A DNA stretch of 64,000 bases, from positions 186,001 to 250,000 of the forward strand of contig JBQVOK010000005.1 in assembly GCA_052437175.1 (NCBI GenBank), in the 5' to 3' direction. The notes under the pieces were generated by a model, which had not been told where the DNA came from, ran no database searches, and worked only from the letters and a program-made list of their open reading frames with translations. The position numbers were made by a program, and so were the translations under genes. This stretch comes from JACVCJ01 sp052437175 (GTDB lineage Bacteria; Bacteroidota; Bacteroidia; CAIKAF01). Position 1 is the stretch's first letter. Each line of letters opens with the position of its first letter. Positions 49,092-58,460 of the stretch are shown one piece after another.

Positions 49092-52000
49092 ATGCAGAAT
49101 AAGGGATTTGTTCAATTCCTGGTAGTATTAGTGGCGCTGGCCTCCCTGTGGTCCTTGTCTCACACCTTTGTGAGCCGCAAGGTTGAAAACGATGCCAAGT
49201 CCTATGCCAACGGTGACGCCGCCAAAGAACGCCTGTACCTCGATTCGATCGGGGACCAGCAGGTATTCGGCAAATACACCTACTTTACCTACAATGATTC
49301 AAAGCGCAGAGAGCTGAATCTGGGATTGGACCTTAAAGGTGGTATGAACGTTACCCTCGAGGTATCCGTGCCAAAACTGTTAAAAGCACTTGCCAATAAT
49401 ACGGAAGATGCAAATTTCAATAAAGCCCTGGAAAGTGCTAAAGAAGAGGCCAAAACCTCGAACCAGAACTTTGTTGATCTATTCTATGCAAAACTGAAAG
49501 AGCTTGATCCTAAGGTAGTACTTGCCTCACCTGCATATTTCGGACATAAGGACCAGACTTCCATAACCAATAAAACGAGCAATGACGAAGTAGTGGCCAT
49601 CCTGAAGAAAGAAGCGGAAGAATCGATCGAACGCTCTTTCGAGGTACTGAACTCACGTATCGACCAGTTTGGGGTAACCCAGCCGAATATACAGCGTTTA
49701 CAGGGTAAAGACCGCATCCTGGTGGAACTGCCGGGTGTGACCGATCCCGAGCGTGTACGTTCCCTGCTGGCCGCCACAGCCAAACTGGAGTTCTGGGAAA
49801 CATACGAAATGCGTTCCCTGCTCGACGAGTTCGAGAAAGCCGACCAGGAAGTACTGCGTTTTAAAAACGGTGCTGCCACCGCATCTACGGCTGGCGTAAG
49901 CGATTCCACACTGAAGGACTCTACGGCCACTGCAGACGTTACTGCCGTTGCTGCCGATAAGATACAGATGCCCGGCGATTCAGGTGCCAAAGCGGCAACC
50001 CCTGCTCCCGGCGACTCAGAAGCTATTGCCAAACAACAGTTCGACGAGTATAAAAAGAACAACCCGATGCTGAGCCTTGTTCAGTTCAATATCGGTCTGA
50101 ACCCTGAAACACAGCAGCAGGAATATATCCCCGGTCCGATCCTGGGTATGATCCTCTCAAAAGATACCGCCGAGTTCAACGGTTACATGCGCGATCCGCG
50201 TATCAAATCGTTCTTCCCGGCTGATCTGCGCCTGATGTACAGTCCGAAGCCCATCCTGGGCGGCGGCGGCGCTTACCTCACCATCTATACCACCAAGGAG
50301 ACCCGCAAAGGTAAATCCCTGATGGACGGTGATGTGGTAACGGACGCTTCTTTCGAGAAAAACCCGAACGGAAGCGGCTTCATGGTTACCATGCAGATGA
50401 ACCGTGAAGGTGCCGAAAAATGGTCACGTATTACCGAAGAAAAAGCGGCTAAAAAACCGCAGGAAGCCGTAGCCATCGTGCTCGACGGTAAAGTATACAG
50501 CGCTCCGACCATTAACCAGAAGATCCCGAACGGTTCTTCACAGATCACCGGTAACTTCTCTTTCGAAGATGCCAAAACCCTGGCCACGGTACTGAAAGCA
50601 GGTAAACTGCCTGCACCTACCGAGATCATCGAAGAAGCGGTAGTGGGTCCCTCACTGGGTGAACAGGCCATCAGTGCCGGTCTGCTTTCGGTGGTGATCG
50701 CCCTGGTAGTGGTACTGATCTATATGGCCTTCTACTACGGTAAAGCCGGTCTGGTTGCCGATGCGGCCCTGGTTTCAAATATCCTGTTCCTGATGGGTAC
50801 CCTGGCCTCTCTGAGCACAACGCTCACCCTGCCCGGTATCGCAGGTATCGTACTTACCTTCGGTATGTCGGTGGATGCGAACGTACTTATCTTTGAGCGT
50901 ATACGGGAAGAGCTGCGCGAGGGCAAAGGCCTGCGTATGGCCATCTCCGAAGGGTATTCCAAAGCCTACAGCTCCATCATCGACGGTAACGTAACCACCA
51001 TCCTTACGGCTCTTATCCTGATGATCTTCGGTGCCGGCCCTGTAAAAGGTTTCGCCGTTACCCTTTTTGTAGGTATCCTTACTTCACTGTTCAGCGCTAT
51101 CTTTATCTCGCGCCTGATCTTCGAATGGATGCTGAATGCCAAAAAAGATATTCCGTTCTCTATCAAAGCTACGGCAAATGCCTTTACCCACTTTAAGTTC
51201 GACTTTGTGGGCAAGCGTAAGATATTCTATGTGATCTCCGGGGTGATCATCCTGGCCGGTTTTGTATCCTTCTTTACCCGTGGTTTTAACCTGGGTGTGG
51301 ACCTGCAGGGCGGACGTACCTTTACCGTTACGATCGATAATGCAGATTTCAAGACCGATGATATAGCTAAATCAGTAGCCGTGCAGTTCGAAGGTATGGA
51401 GCCGCAGGTAAAACTCTTCGGCAGCAATGATAAAGTGAAGATCGTATCCAAATACAAATACGATATTACTGATCTGCAGGGTGAAGAAGACGTGAAGCAC
51501 AGGCTTTACGAAGGTCTGAAGCCTTTCTACAAGCAGGATCCGGGGTTCGAAAAATTTAAGGACGAAAACTCAGGTATTGGTCTGAGCGCTGCCGAAAAAG
51601 TAGGTCCGAGCATTGCGGGGGATACCCGTCAGCAGTCTGTTTATGCGGTTATTGCCTCGCTGGTGATCATGTTTGTATACATCATGTTCCGTTTCCGCGG
51701 CTGGCGTTTTGGTGTGGGAGCCACGCTGGCTCTGCTGCACGACGTATTGATCACGCTGGCCATGTTCTCCCTGCTGAACGGTATTGTGCCCTTCTCGCTC
51801 GAAGTTGACCAGGCCATTATCGCTGCGGTACTTACCGTGATCGGTTACTCGATCAACGATACGGTGGTAGTGTTTGACCGTATCCGCGAATACCTGGCCG
51901 AGAGCCGCAAAGGATCATTCCGCGACCTGATCAACGGAGCCCTCAACAGTACCATCTCACGTACGGTTAATACGTCATTCACAACCCTGATCGTGCTGAT

Positions 52001-52172
52001 CGTTACCTTCCTGTTCGGCGGCCCGGCCATCAAAGGTATGAGCTTTGCCCTGCTGGTGGGTATCGGTGTAGGTACGTACTCATCCCTGTGTATCGCTTCA
52101 CCGATCATGGTTGACCTGGGTGCAGAGAAAAGCCGTAAAAAAGAAGAAGAAAAAGCTGCGGTAAAAGCCTAA
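49092..52172 (+). CDS. secDF: protein translocase subunit SecDF (fused)
   Basis: A 1026-residue fusion of SecD and SecF, which use the ion gradient to pull proteins out of the SecYEG channel. The SecD part has its first membrane helix at about 8-25, the motif LNLGLDLKGGMNVTLEV, a large periplasmic domain and five helices including GIVLTFGMSVDANVLIFERI. The SecF part restarts near 710, with FNLGVDLQGGRTFTVTI and VIGYSINDTVVVFDRIREYL. A low-complexity Ala/Thr/Asp insert lies at about 258-315. The fusion is normal for Bacteroidota. Confidence 0.97.
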   Translation: MQNKGFVQFLVVLVALASLWSLSHTFVSRKVENDAKSYANGDAAKERLYLDSIGDQQVFGKYTYFTYNDSKRRELNLGLDLKGGMNVTLEVSVPKLLKALANNTEDANFNKALESAKEEAKTSNQNFVDLFYAKLKELDPKVVLASPAYFGHKDQTSITNKTSNDEVVAILKKEAEESIERSFEVLNSRIDQFGVTQPNIQRLQGKDRILVELPGVTDPERVRSLLAATAKLEFWETYEMRSLLDEFEKADQEVLRFKNGAATASTAGVSDSTLKDSTATADVTAVAADKIQMPGDSGAKAATPAPGDSEAIAKQQFDEYKKNNPMLSLVQFNIGLNPETQQQEYIPGPILGMILSKDTAEFNGYMRDPRIKSFFPADLRLMYSPKPILGGGGAYLTIYTTKETRKGKSLMDGDVVTDASFEKNPNGSGFMVTMQMNREGAEKWSRITEEKAAKKPQEAVAIVLDGKVYSAPTINQKIPNGSSQITGNFSFEDAKTLATVLKAGKLPAPTEIIEEAVVGPSLGEQAISAGLLSVVIALVVVLIYMAFYYGKAGLVADAALVSNILFLMGTLASLSTTLTLPGIAGIVLTFGMSVDANVLIFERIREELREGKGLRMAISEGYSKAYSSIIDGNVTTILTALILMIFGAGPVKGFAVTLFVGILTSLFSAIFISRLIFEWMLNAKKDIPFSIKATANAFTHFKFDFVGKRKIFYVISGVIILAGFVSFFTRGFNLGVDLQGGRTFTVTIDNADFKTDDIAKSVAVQFEGMEPQVKLFGSNDKVKIVSKYKYDITDLQGEEDVKHRLYEGLKPFYKQDPGFEKFKDENSGIGLSAAEKVGPSIAGDTRQQSVYAVIASLVIMFVYIMFRFRGWRFGVGATLALLHDVLITLAMFSLLNGIVPFSLEVDQAIIAAVLTVIGYSINDTVVVFDRIREYLAESRKGSFRDLINGALNSTISRTVNTSFTTLIVLIVTFLFGGPAIKGMSFALLVGIGVGTYSSLCIASPIMVDLGAEKSRKKEEEKAAVKA

Positions 52173-52200
52173 CGCAGATTTTACGAAATAATTAAGAGAA

Positions 52201-52229
52201 GCCCCGCCTGTTCTGGACGGGGCTTTTTT
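52201..52229 (+). terminator. terminator after secDF
   Basis: GCCCCG (52201-52206) / CGGGGC (52218-52223), then six T residues, 28 bp after the secDF stop. Confidence 0.85.
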
Positions 52230-52231
52230 CA

Positions 52232-52239
52232 TACATTTG
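52232..52239 (+). promoter_or_regulatory. -7 element for tatA
   Basis: TACATTTG fits TAnnTTTG, directly after the secDF terminator and 14 bp before the tatA ATG. No -33 TTTG at normal spacing. Confidence 0.4.
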
Positions 52240-52253
52240 TAAAAAATAAGTTC

Positions 52254-52529
52254 ATGTATATTCCTTTCTTTCTAAATATGAGCGGCGGCGAGATCTTCGT
52301 GATCCTGCTGTTTATCCTCATTTTTTTCGGCAGTAAACGTATACCGGAATTTGCACGCTCACTGGGTAAGGGAATGCGCGAGGTAAAGAATGCCACGGAT
52401 TCTATCAAGAAAGAGATCACAGGCAGCGTGCGTGACGTGGAACGGGAGATCTACGAGAACCGCCGGAATTTTACCGAGGAGATCGACAAAACGCTGAAAG
52501 ATATAGACCCGGCCGACAAAGAAAAATAG
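52254..52529 (+). CDS. tatA: twin-arginine translocase subunit TatA/TatE family
   Basis: A 91-residue protein with the TatA layout: a short N-terminus, one membrane helix (about 12-25, GEIFVILLFILIFFG), the FG hinge, an amphipathic helix (KRIPEFARSLGKGMREVKNA) and a charged tail. TatA forms the pore for folded proteins. No tatC is adjacent. The ATG at 52278 (MSGGEIF) is a possible alternative start, but the upstream one fits the -7 box. Confidence 0.9.
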   Translation: MYIPFFLNMSGGEIFVILLFILIFFGSKRIPEFARSLGKGMREVKNATDSIKKEITGSVRDVEREIYENRRNFTEEIDKTLKDIDPADKEK

Positions 52530-52614
52530 CTCTTTTTCGCTTTTTTTTTCTTTTTAACAAAATTTTCATAATTTCGCTCTACGTGTATATTTAACAAAGT
52601 TTATTCCTCTACTT

Positions 52615-54660
52615 ATGATATCTTTGAAAAACAATGCCTTAACCTTGATCCTGGCTGCGGGTAGTACCCTGGGAGCATTTGCCCAGTGCGACACGAAAGC
52701 CTCTATGGAAGCGGATAAGCAGTACAATCAGGGCTTCTATTTCAGAGCCTATGAGTACTACGAGAAAGCCGCGTCTAAAGTGAAAGATAAGTCAGAGCGC
52801 GGTTGCCTGTACTACATGATGGGTAACTGCATGAGCTACATGGAAGATCACAAAAAAGCGATCAGCATGTACGACAAAGCCCTGAAAGCAGGTTCCGACA
52901 AGCCGGAGCTGCACCTGTACAAAGCCATTTCCCAGAAAGAAATGGGCCTGTACGAAGATGCCAAAGTAGAGTTCCAGGAATTCCTGAAAACAAACCCGGA
53001 TAATGCCATTGCCAAGGCCGGACTGGAGTCCTGCGATATGGCCGTGAAATATAAGAGCAATCCCACCTGTTATACCGTGGAGAACCTGAAGCCGCTGAAC
53101 ACGAAAGAGAATGACTATTCTCCGATCTATGCCAGCAAAAAAGGCGACCAGGTGATCTTTACCAGTAAGCGTGAGGACGGCCTCGGAAAACCGGACATCA
53201 TTACCGGCCAGATACCGGAGGACCTGTATTCTATCTCTTACGACGTAAAGAAAAAGAAATGGGGCAAAGCCGCTCCGCTGGGCGAACCGCTGAACACCAA
53301 GGCCAGCGAAGGCGCTACCGCCATCAACAAGCGTTTCAACGTAATTTATTTTACACGTTGCGCCACCGATAAAAAGAACAAAGTAGGCTGCCAGATCTAT
53401 GAAGCCAAGAAACAGGGTAAAGGCTGGGGCGAACCCACGCTGATCCCGCTTACGCCGGATTCTTTCGTAACCGGTCACCCGGCTATTTCTGCCGATGGTA
53501 ACTACCTCGTATTTTCATCCAACATGCCCGGTGGTAAAGGAGGAATGGACCTCTGGGTTGCCAAATACGACCGTCGCGGACGTACCTTTGCCGATCCGGT
53601 GAACCTGGGTCCGGAGATCAACTCTGCCGATAACGAAATGTATCCCTACCTGCGTGCCGATGACCGTCTGTACTTCTCCAGCGACCGCCTGAGCGGTATG
53701 GGTGGCTTCGATATCTACAAAGCCGGCCTCGTTGAACCCGGTAAATGGAACAACGTGGAGAACATGCGTTTCCCGATCAACTCTGAAGGCGATGACTTCG
53801 CGATCGTGTTCGACGGTATCAACGAAAAAGGTCTGCTTACCTCCAACCGTCCCGGCGGCCGTGGTAAAGACGATATCTACACTTTCGAAATTGCAAAAAG
53901 CAGCATTGCCATCGTAACTACCGTAGTGGACGTGAGCAGCAAACAGCCGATCGCAGGTGCTACCGTATCGTATAAGAACTCGGCCGGTGAGACCAAAGAA
54001 TTCACTACCGACGCTTCGGGTAAAGTTACCCTGCAGGGCGCTTCTTTCAACGAAGTATACGACATTGCCACACGTAAGGAAAAATATTTCGGCAGCAGCG
54101 GAAATTCAACCACCAAAGGTATCGATCCGCTCACTACCTGTAAAGACACTACCCTGTACCTGGAACTGACCATGAAGTCGAGCGAGGTGCCCCTGGCCTT
54201 CGATATCCTCTTCGTGTTCGCCCGCCCGGAATACTACCCGGAATACCAGGATACGGTTGACAAGATCTTCAATATCCTGAAAGAGAACCCGACCATGACC
54301 GCCGAACTGGCCGCCCACACCGATAACCGCGGTAGCGTGGAAGCCAACCAGAAACTGTCTGATTCCCGTGCCAAATACGTGTACGATAACCTGATCTCCA
54401 AAGGCATTGACCCCAAACGTCTGAAAGCCATCGGTAAAGGTGAAGGCGATCCCCGCGTACTGCAGTCGGATGTAGGACCTTTCAAAAAAGGTACCAAATT
54501 GACCGAAGAGTTCATCAACGGCCTTACCAACAAAGACGACCAGGAACTGGCCCACAAGCTGAACCGTCGTGTGGAACTGCGTAAGATCGACGACAGCTTC
54601 GTACCGCCTGCACCTCCTGCTCCGAAAGAAGAGCCGGAAGACGATAAAGAAGATAAGTAG
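52615..54660 (+). CDS. PorE-like TPR / beta-propeller / OmpA-domain protein (probable T9SS component)
   Basis: A 681-residue envelope protein. The signal peptide ends near LGAFAQ. TPR repeats cover about 30-145 (YNQGFYFRAYEYYEKAAS, AISMYDKALKAG). A PD40-type propeller covers about 155-430 (YSPIYASKKGDQVIFTSKRE, YPYLRADDRLYFSSDR). A carboxypeptidase-regulatory-like domain covers about 435-530. An OmpA domain ends it (AAHTDNRGSVEANQKLSDSR, LNRRVELRK). This four-part order is that of PorE, which ties the T9SS to peptidoglycan. PorE of Porphyromonas is a lipoprotein; here the lipobox is poor (FAQC), a point of doubt. Confidence 0.8.
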   Translation: MISLKNNALTLILAAGSTLGAFAQCDTKASMEADKQYNQGFYFRAYEYYEKAASKVKDKSERGCLYYMMGNCMSYMEDHKKAISMYDKALKAGSDKPELHLYKAISQKEMGLYEDAKVEFQEFLKTNPDNAIAKAGLESCDMAVKYKSNPTCYTVENLKPLNTKENDYSPIYASKKGDQVIFTSKREDGLGKPDIITGQIPEDLYSISYDVKKKKWGKAAPLGEPLNTKASEGATAINKRFNVIYFTRCATDKKNKVGCQIYEAKKQGKGWGEPTLIPLTPDSFVTGHPAISADGNYLVFSSNMPGGKGGMDLWVAKYDRRGRTFADPVNLGPEINSADNEMYPYLRADDRLYFSSDRLSGMGGFDIYKAGLVEPGKWNNVENMRFPINSEGDDFAIVFDGINEKGLLTSNRPGGRGKDDIYTFEIAKSSIAIVTTVVDVSSKQPIAGATVSYKNSAGETKEFTTDASGKVTLQGASFNEVYDIATRKEKYFGSSGNSTTKGIDPLTTCKDTTLYLELTMKSSEVPLAFDILFVFARPEYYPEYQDTVDKIFNILKENPTMTAELAAHTDNRGSVEANQKLSDSRAKYVYDNLISKGIDPKRLKAIGKGEGDPRVLQSDVGPFKKGTKLTEEFINGLTNKDDQELAHKLNRRVELRKIDDSFVPPAPPAPKEEPEDDKEDK

Positions 54661-54678
54661 CATTTAAACGAATAAAAC

Positions 54679-54716
54679 AAAGAGCATTTCCATTGATTTT
54701 GGGAATGCTCTTTTCT
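54679..54716 (+). terminator. terminator after the PorE-like gene
   Basis: AGAGCATTTCC (54681-54691) / GGGAATGCTCT (54701-54711) is an 11-bp stem with one G-T pair, followed by TTTT and a T-rich stretch. Confidence 0.85.
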
Positions 54717-54730
54717 TTTTTGTTCCTTTG
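54698..54730 (+). promoter_or_regulatory. candidate promoter of the purM-prfA-pyrF unit
   Basis: TTTG (54698-54701, in the terminator loop), a 21-bp spacer and TTCCTTTG (54723-54730, one mismatch to TAnnTTTG), 20 bp before the purM-like ATG. Confidence 0.45.
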
Positions 54731-54750
54731 CACCCGAATTACAAAAACCG

Positions 54751-55920
54751 ATGACTGAAGCATCCAAATACGAGCAACGCGGAGTATCTGCCGATAAAAC
54801 GGACGTTCATAACGCCATCCGGAACCTGGATAAAGGACTTTTCCCGAATGCGTTCTGCAAAATACTGCCCGACCTGGCAGGAAATGACCCGGAGTATGTG
54901 AACGTAATGCATGCCGATACCGCCGGCACCAAAACCTCACTGGCGTACATATACTGGCGCGAGACCGGGGATAATTCCGTGTGGAGAGGTGTGGTGCAGG
55001 ACTCTATCGTGATGAACCTCGATGATATGGCCTGCGCCGGTATTACAGACAACATCATCCTGTCTTCCACCATCGGACGTAACAAGAATTACATCAACGG
55101 CGATGTACTTTCGCACCTGATCGCTGCGGCCGGAGAATTTATAACCGAAATGGAGCAGCATGGCGTTTCACTTCACCTTTCCGGCGGAGAAACGGCCGAT
55201 GTGGGCGATATCGTGCGTACCCTGGACGTAGGCTACACTGCCTTTGCCCGTTTGCCTAAAAAAGATGTGGTAGATATACAGGTACGCCCCGGCAGCGTGA
55301 TCGTGGCTTTTGCCTCCTACGGTAAAGCTGCCTGGGAAAAGGAATACAACGGGGGAATGGGCTCCAACGGACTTACTTCGGCCCGCCACGATGTGTTCAG
55401 CAATGAATATACTACGAAATACCCCGAAAGTTACGATGCCGCAAATATGCCACAGGAACTGGCTTATTCCGGTTCGCTTAAACTGACCGATATTGAAGCC
55501 CAGACCGGTATTACAGCCGGTAAACTGGTGCTGTCGCCCACACGTACCTACCTGCCGCTCATTAAAGCCATACTGGCCAAACACCGTGCAGCCATACAGG
55601 GTATGATACACTGCACCGGAGGCGCCCAGACCAAAGTAATGAAGTTTGTAGAGAACCTGCGCGTGGTTAAGAACAACCTGCTGCCGGTGCCGCCCCTTTT
55701 CCGCATGATACAGGAACAGAGCGGAACCGATGCCCGCGAAATGTACAAGGTATTCAACATGGGGCACCGCCTCGAAATATATACCGATGCCGCCAGCGCA
55801 CAGGATATGATCGCTATGGCCGCCGCCGTGGGCATAGACGCACAGGTGATCGGTTACTGCGAGGCCGCAGACAGGAACGAGCTGCTGATCGAATCGGAGC
55901 TGGGTACCTTTACCTATTAA
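54751..55920 (+). CDS. purM: phosphoribosylformylglycinamidine cyclo-ligase (AIR synthase), Bacteroidota form
   Basis: PurM closes the imidazole ring of AIR in purine synthesis, using ATP. The 389-residue protein has the AIR-synthase fold: HADTAGTKTSLAY, a QDSIVMNLDDMACAGITDNI block with the aspartates that bind Mg-ATP, HLSGGETADVGDIVRT and VIVAFASYGKAAWEKEYNGG. It is longer than E. coli PurM (345) and rather divergent, as in other Bacteroidota, where it is sometimes only labelled AIR synthase-related. The surroundings (pyrF downstream) fit nucleotide synthesis. Confidence 0.85.
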   Translation: MTEASKYEQRGVSADKTDVHNAIRNLDKGLFPNAFCKILPDLAGNDPEYVNVMHADTAGTKTSLAYIYWRETGDNSVWRGVVQDSIVMNLDDMACAGITDNIILSSTIGRNKNYINGDVLSHLIAAAGEFITEMEQHGVSLHLSGGETADVGDIVRTLDVGYTAFARLPKKDVVDIQVRPGSVIVAFASYGKAAWEKEYNGGMGSNGLTSARHDVFSNEYTTKYPESYDAANMPQELAYSGSLKLTDIEAQTGITAGKLVLSPTRTYLPLIKAILAKHRAAIQGMIHCTGGAQTKVMKFVENLRVVKNNLLPVPPLFRMIQEQSGTDAREMYKVFNMGHRLEIYTDAASAQDMIAMAAAVGIDAQVIGYCEAADRNELLIESELGTFTY

Positions 55921-55949
55921 ACACCCGGTCCGCCCACAATATTTGAACT

Positions 55950-57023
55950 ATGTTAGATAAACTGGAATTTATAAAAGATCGGTTCGAGGAGGTTGGTAAA
56001 CAACTGACCGACCCTGCCAATATCTCCGACAACAAGAAATTTATGCGCCTGAACAAGGAGTATAAAGACCTGGAGCCGATCGTAGAAGCCTATCATCAAT
56101 ACAAACGCTGCCTCGAAAACATTGAGGGAGCCCGCGAAATACTGAAAACGGAGAAGGACTCCGACCTGATCGAACTGGCCAAGGAAGAGCTGCAGCAGAA
56201 CGAGCCGCTGAAAGAGAAGCTGGAAGACGAGATCCGCATTATGATGATCCCCAAGGATCCCGAAGACGGTAAAAACGCCGTGGTGGAGATCCGTGCCGGT
56301 ACGGGCGGTGACGAAGCCTCCCTGTTTGCCGGCGACCTGTACCGTATGTATTCCCGCTACTGCGAGCGTAAAGGCTGGCGTGTGAATGTTACCAGCTCTA
56401 ACGAAGGGACTACGGGCGGGTATAAAGAGATCATCTTTGAAGTGGAAGGGAACGACGTATACGGTACCCTGAAATACGAAAGCGGCGTACACCGCGTGCA
56501 GCGTGTTCCGGAGACCGAATCGCAGGGCCGTGTGCATACCTCGGCGGCCAGTGTAGCCGTGCTGCCCGAAGCCGAAGACTGGGACGTAGACCTGAAAGAA
56601 AGCGACGTAAAGATGGAAACCGCACGAAGCGGGGGCGCCGGCGGACAGAACGTGAACAAGGTAGAGACCAAGGTAATGCTTACCCACCTTCCCAGCGGAC
56701 TGGTGGTAGTGTGCCAGACCGAACGTACCCAGCTGGGCAACCGCGAGAAAGCCATGCAGATGCTGCGTACCAAGCTGTACGATATCGAATATACCAAACG
56801 CCAGGAGGAAGTATCGCGCAAGCGTAAGACCATGGTAAGCACCGGGGACCGCAGTGCCAAGATACGCACCTACAACTGGCCGCAGGGGCGGGTTACCGAC
56901 CACCGTATCAATTACAGCAGCTACAACCTGGATGCCGTGGTGAACGGAGAGATCGATGATTTTATCCGCGAACTGCAGACCGCAGAAAATGCTGAAAAAC
57001 TGAAAGAAGGATCTTTAATTTAG
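55950..57023 (+). CDS. prfA: peptide chain release factor 1
   Basis: RF1 reads UAA and UAG stop codons and triggers release of the peptide. The 357 residues have the GGQ motif at 231-233 (SGGAGGQNVNKVET) and the codon-reading PxT motif as Pro187-Glu-Thr189 (VPETESQGRVHTS), which is the RF1 and not the RF2 type. It is 29 bp after purM and 7 bp before pyrF. Confidence 0.97.
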   Translation: MLDKLEFIKDRFEEVGKQLTDPANISDNKKFMRLNKEYKDLEPIVEAYHQYKRCLENIEGAREILKTEKDSDLIELAKEELQQNEPLKEKLEDEIRIMMIPKDPEDGKNAVVEIRAGTGGDEASLFAGDLYRMYSRYCERKGWRVNVTSSNEGTTGGYKEIIFEVEGNDVYGTLKYESGVHRVQRVPETESQGRVHTSAASVAVLPEAEDWDVDLKESDVKMETARSGGAGGQNVNKVETKVMLTHLPSGLVVVCQTERTQLGNREKAMQMLRTKLYDIEYTKRQEEVSRKRKTMVSTGDRSAKIRTYNWPQGRVTDHRINYSSYNLDAVVNGEIDDFIRELQTAENAEKLKEGSLI

Positions 57024-57030
57024 TATACAC

Positions 57031-57837
57031 ATGAATCGCGAACAGCTGGTAGCCGAAATATTCCGTAAGAAAAGTTTCCTGTGCGTAGGCCTGGATACCG
57101 ATGAACAAAAGCTTCCGGAGGGCCTGGAAGCGTATGATGAGCCGGTATTCGAGTTCAACCGCCGCATCATTGATGCCACGCGGGACTATTGCGTAAGCTA
57201 CAAGCTGAATACTGCGTTTTATGAGTGCCTGGGGGCCCGTGGCTGGGAGATCATGGCCAAAACGATACAGTACATCGGCGATACGCACTTTATCATTGCC
57301 GATGCCAAACGCGGCGATATAGGCAATACCAGCGATATGTATGCCCGTGCCTTTTTTAAGGACCTGGGCGCCGATGCCGTGACCGTGGCCCCGTATATGG
57401 GCCGCGATAGCGTGGAGCCTTTCCTGAAATATGAAGATAAAAGCACCATACTGCTGGCCCTTACGTCCAACGCGGGCGGTAAGGATTTTCAGCTGTTGCA
57501 GAGCGATGGCCTGGAGCTGTACAAACAGGTGCTGAAAACCTCGCAAACCTGGGACGGAGCCCAACGCCTGATGTATGTGGTAGGCGCCACCCGTGCCGAA
57601 TACCTGCTGGAGATACGCAGTTATATTCCCGATGCCTTCCTGCTGGTGCCGGGTGTGGGTGCCCAGGGCGGCAGCCTGGCCGATGTGGTACGCTACGGCC
57701 GCAATAAAGAGATCGGCCTGCTGATCAATGCTTCGCGCTCGGTGATCTATGCCTCTTCGGGCAGTGACTTTGCCGAAGCCGCCGCACTCGAAGCCCGTAA
57801 AATGGCTGTTGAGATGGCCGATCTGGCCTTTTCATAA
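57031..57837 (+). CDS. pyrF: orotidine 5'-phosphate decarboxylase (type 2)
   Basis: PyrF makes UMP from OMP, the last step of pyrimidine synthesis. The 268-residue length and the block DAKRGDIGNTSDMYARAFF with catalytic Lys93 place it in the longer type 2 group. LCVGLDTD and LVPGVGAQGG are the other conserved loops. It is 7 bp after prfA. Immediately after its stop lies an orphan T9SS-signal fragment. Confidence 0.96.
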   Translation: MNREQLVAEIFRKKSFLCVGLDTDEQKLPEGLEAYDEPVFEFNRRIIDATRDYCVSYKLNTAFYECLGARGWEIMAKTIQYIGDTHFIIADAKRGDIGNTSDMYARAFFKDLGADAVTVAPYMGRDSVEPFLKYEDKSTILLALTSNAGGKDFQLLQSDGLELYKQVLKTSQTWDGAQRLMYVVGATRAEYLLEIRSYIPDAFLLVPGVGAQGGSLADVVRYGRNKEIGLLINASRSVIYASSGSDFAEAAALEARKMAVEMADLAFS

Positions 57838-57845
57838 CCGCGTAT

Positions 57846-57962
57846 ACAGCGGTACTATCCACGAATGCGATCCGGTTGGCGTATCTTCCGGAAGGCATCT
57901 ATATTGCCGAAGTATATACGGCCGATGGCAGCCGTACGCTCCATAAGATTTTAAAACAATAA
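57846..57962 (+). pseudogene. orphan remnant of a T9SS type A sorting domain
   Basis: The gap after pyrF contains an open frame with no start codon, ending in TAA at 57962. Its last 25 codons read LPEGIYIAEVYTADG then SRTLHKILKQ, which fits the closing strands of a type A sorting domain (GxYxxxV...dGxxxxxKxxx), as in the intact cargo proteins of this window (for example LKPGLYLIRA then AKIVIY). Roughly 13 codons upstream (TAVLSTNAIRLAY) fit less well. No larger upstream part exists because pyrF occupies the space. This is most likely the scar of a deleted cargo gene. Confidence 0.6.
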
Positions 57963-57966
57963 GTGA

Positions 57967-58395
57967 TCAGGCCGAAACCACGATCGAGGCGATCAGCAGC
58001 AGGAAACGCAGGGTCCAGCCCAGGGTGATCACCAGGTTCTGCTTCAGCAGTTTTTTATGAACGGCCGGGTCAAAATCTTTGTCGTATTCCTTCAGGGTCT
58101 TGTTGCGCATCATAAAGGTGTAGATGAGCAGCAGTACCAGCAGCATGGTGGCCGCGGCAAACAGCGGATAAGCCTTGCTCTGCGAAGCCATAAAGAACAG
58201 GAACACCGCGCTGGCCGCTTCAAACAGCATCACCGGGTAGGTGACCATGGTAAAATTCATCCGTCTTTTTTCGGCAAAGTTCTCCCGTGCGGCAGCATCG
58301 ATATAGGGCAGCATAGGAAGGTACACCACCTGGATGAACCACAGGATCCCCACATAGGCAACGGTAAGAAACAGGTTAAAGTAGAATATGGCCAT
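57967..58395 (-). CDS. four-helix integral membrane protein, unknown function
   Basis: A 142-residue protein with four predicted membrane helices: about 5-25, 50-68, 75-93 and 120-140. Conserved-looking features are FNLFLTVAYVGILWFIQVVY at the start and the basic loop MRNKTLKEYDKDFDPAVHKK between helices 3 and 4. I recognise no named family. It is a single minus-strand gene that converges on the pyrF region, with a TACCTTTG box upstream. Confidence 0.65.
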   Translation of the reverse strand: MAIFYFNLFLTVAYVGILWFIQVVYLPMLPYIDAAARENFAEKRRMNFTMVTYPVMLFEAASAVFLFFMASQSKAYPLFAAATMLLVLLLIYTFMMRNKTLKEYDKDFDPAVHKKLLKQNLVITLGWTLRFLLLIASIVVSA

Positions 58396-58412
58396 ACGCT
58401 GAGTTTATACCC

Positions 58413-58446
58413 CAAAGGTAGGGATTTCTGCGGGTTTGCAGCCAAA
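58413..58446 (-). promoter_or_regulatory. candidate promoter of the four-helix membrane protein gene
   Basis: Minus-strand TACCTTTG (58420-58413) is an exact -7 box; a TTTG lies at 58446-58443 with a 22-bp spacer, slightly long. Confidence 0.45.
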
Positions 58447-58460
58447 CACAATGCCAGGCG

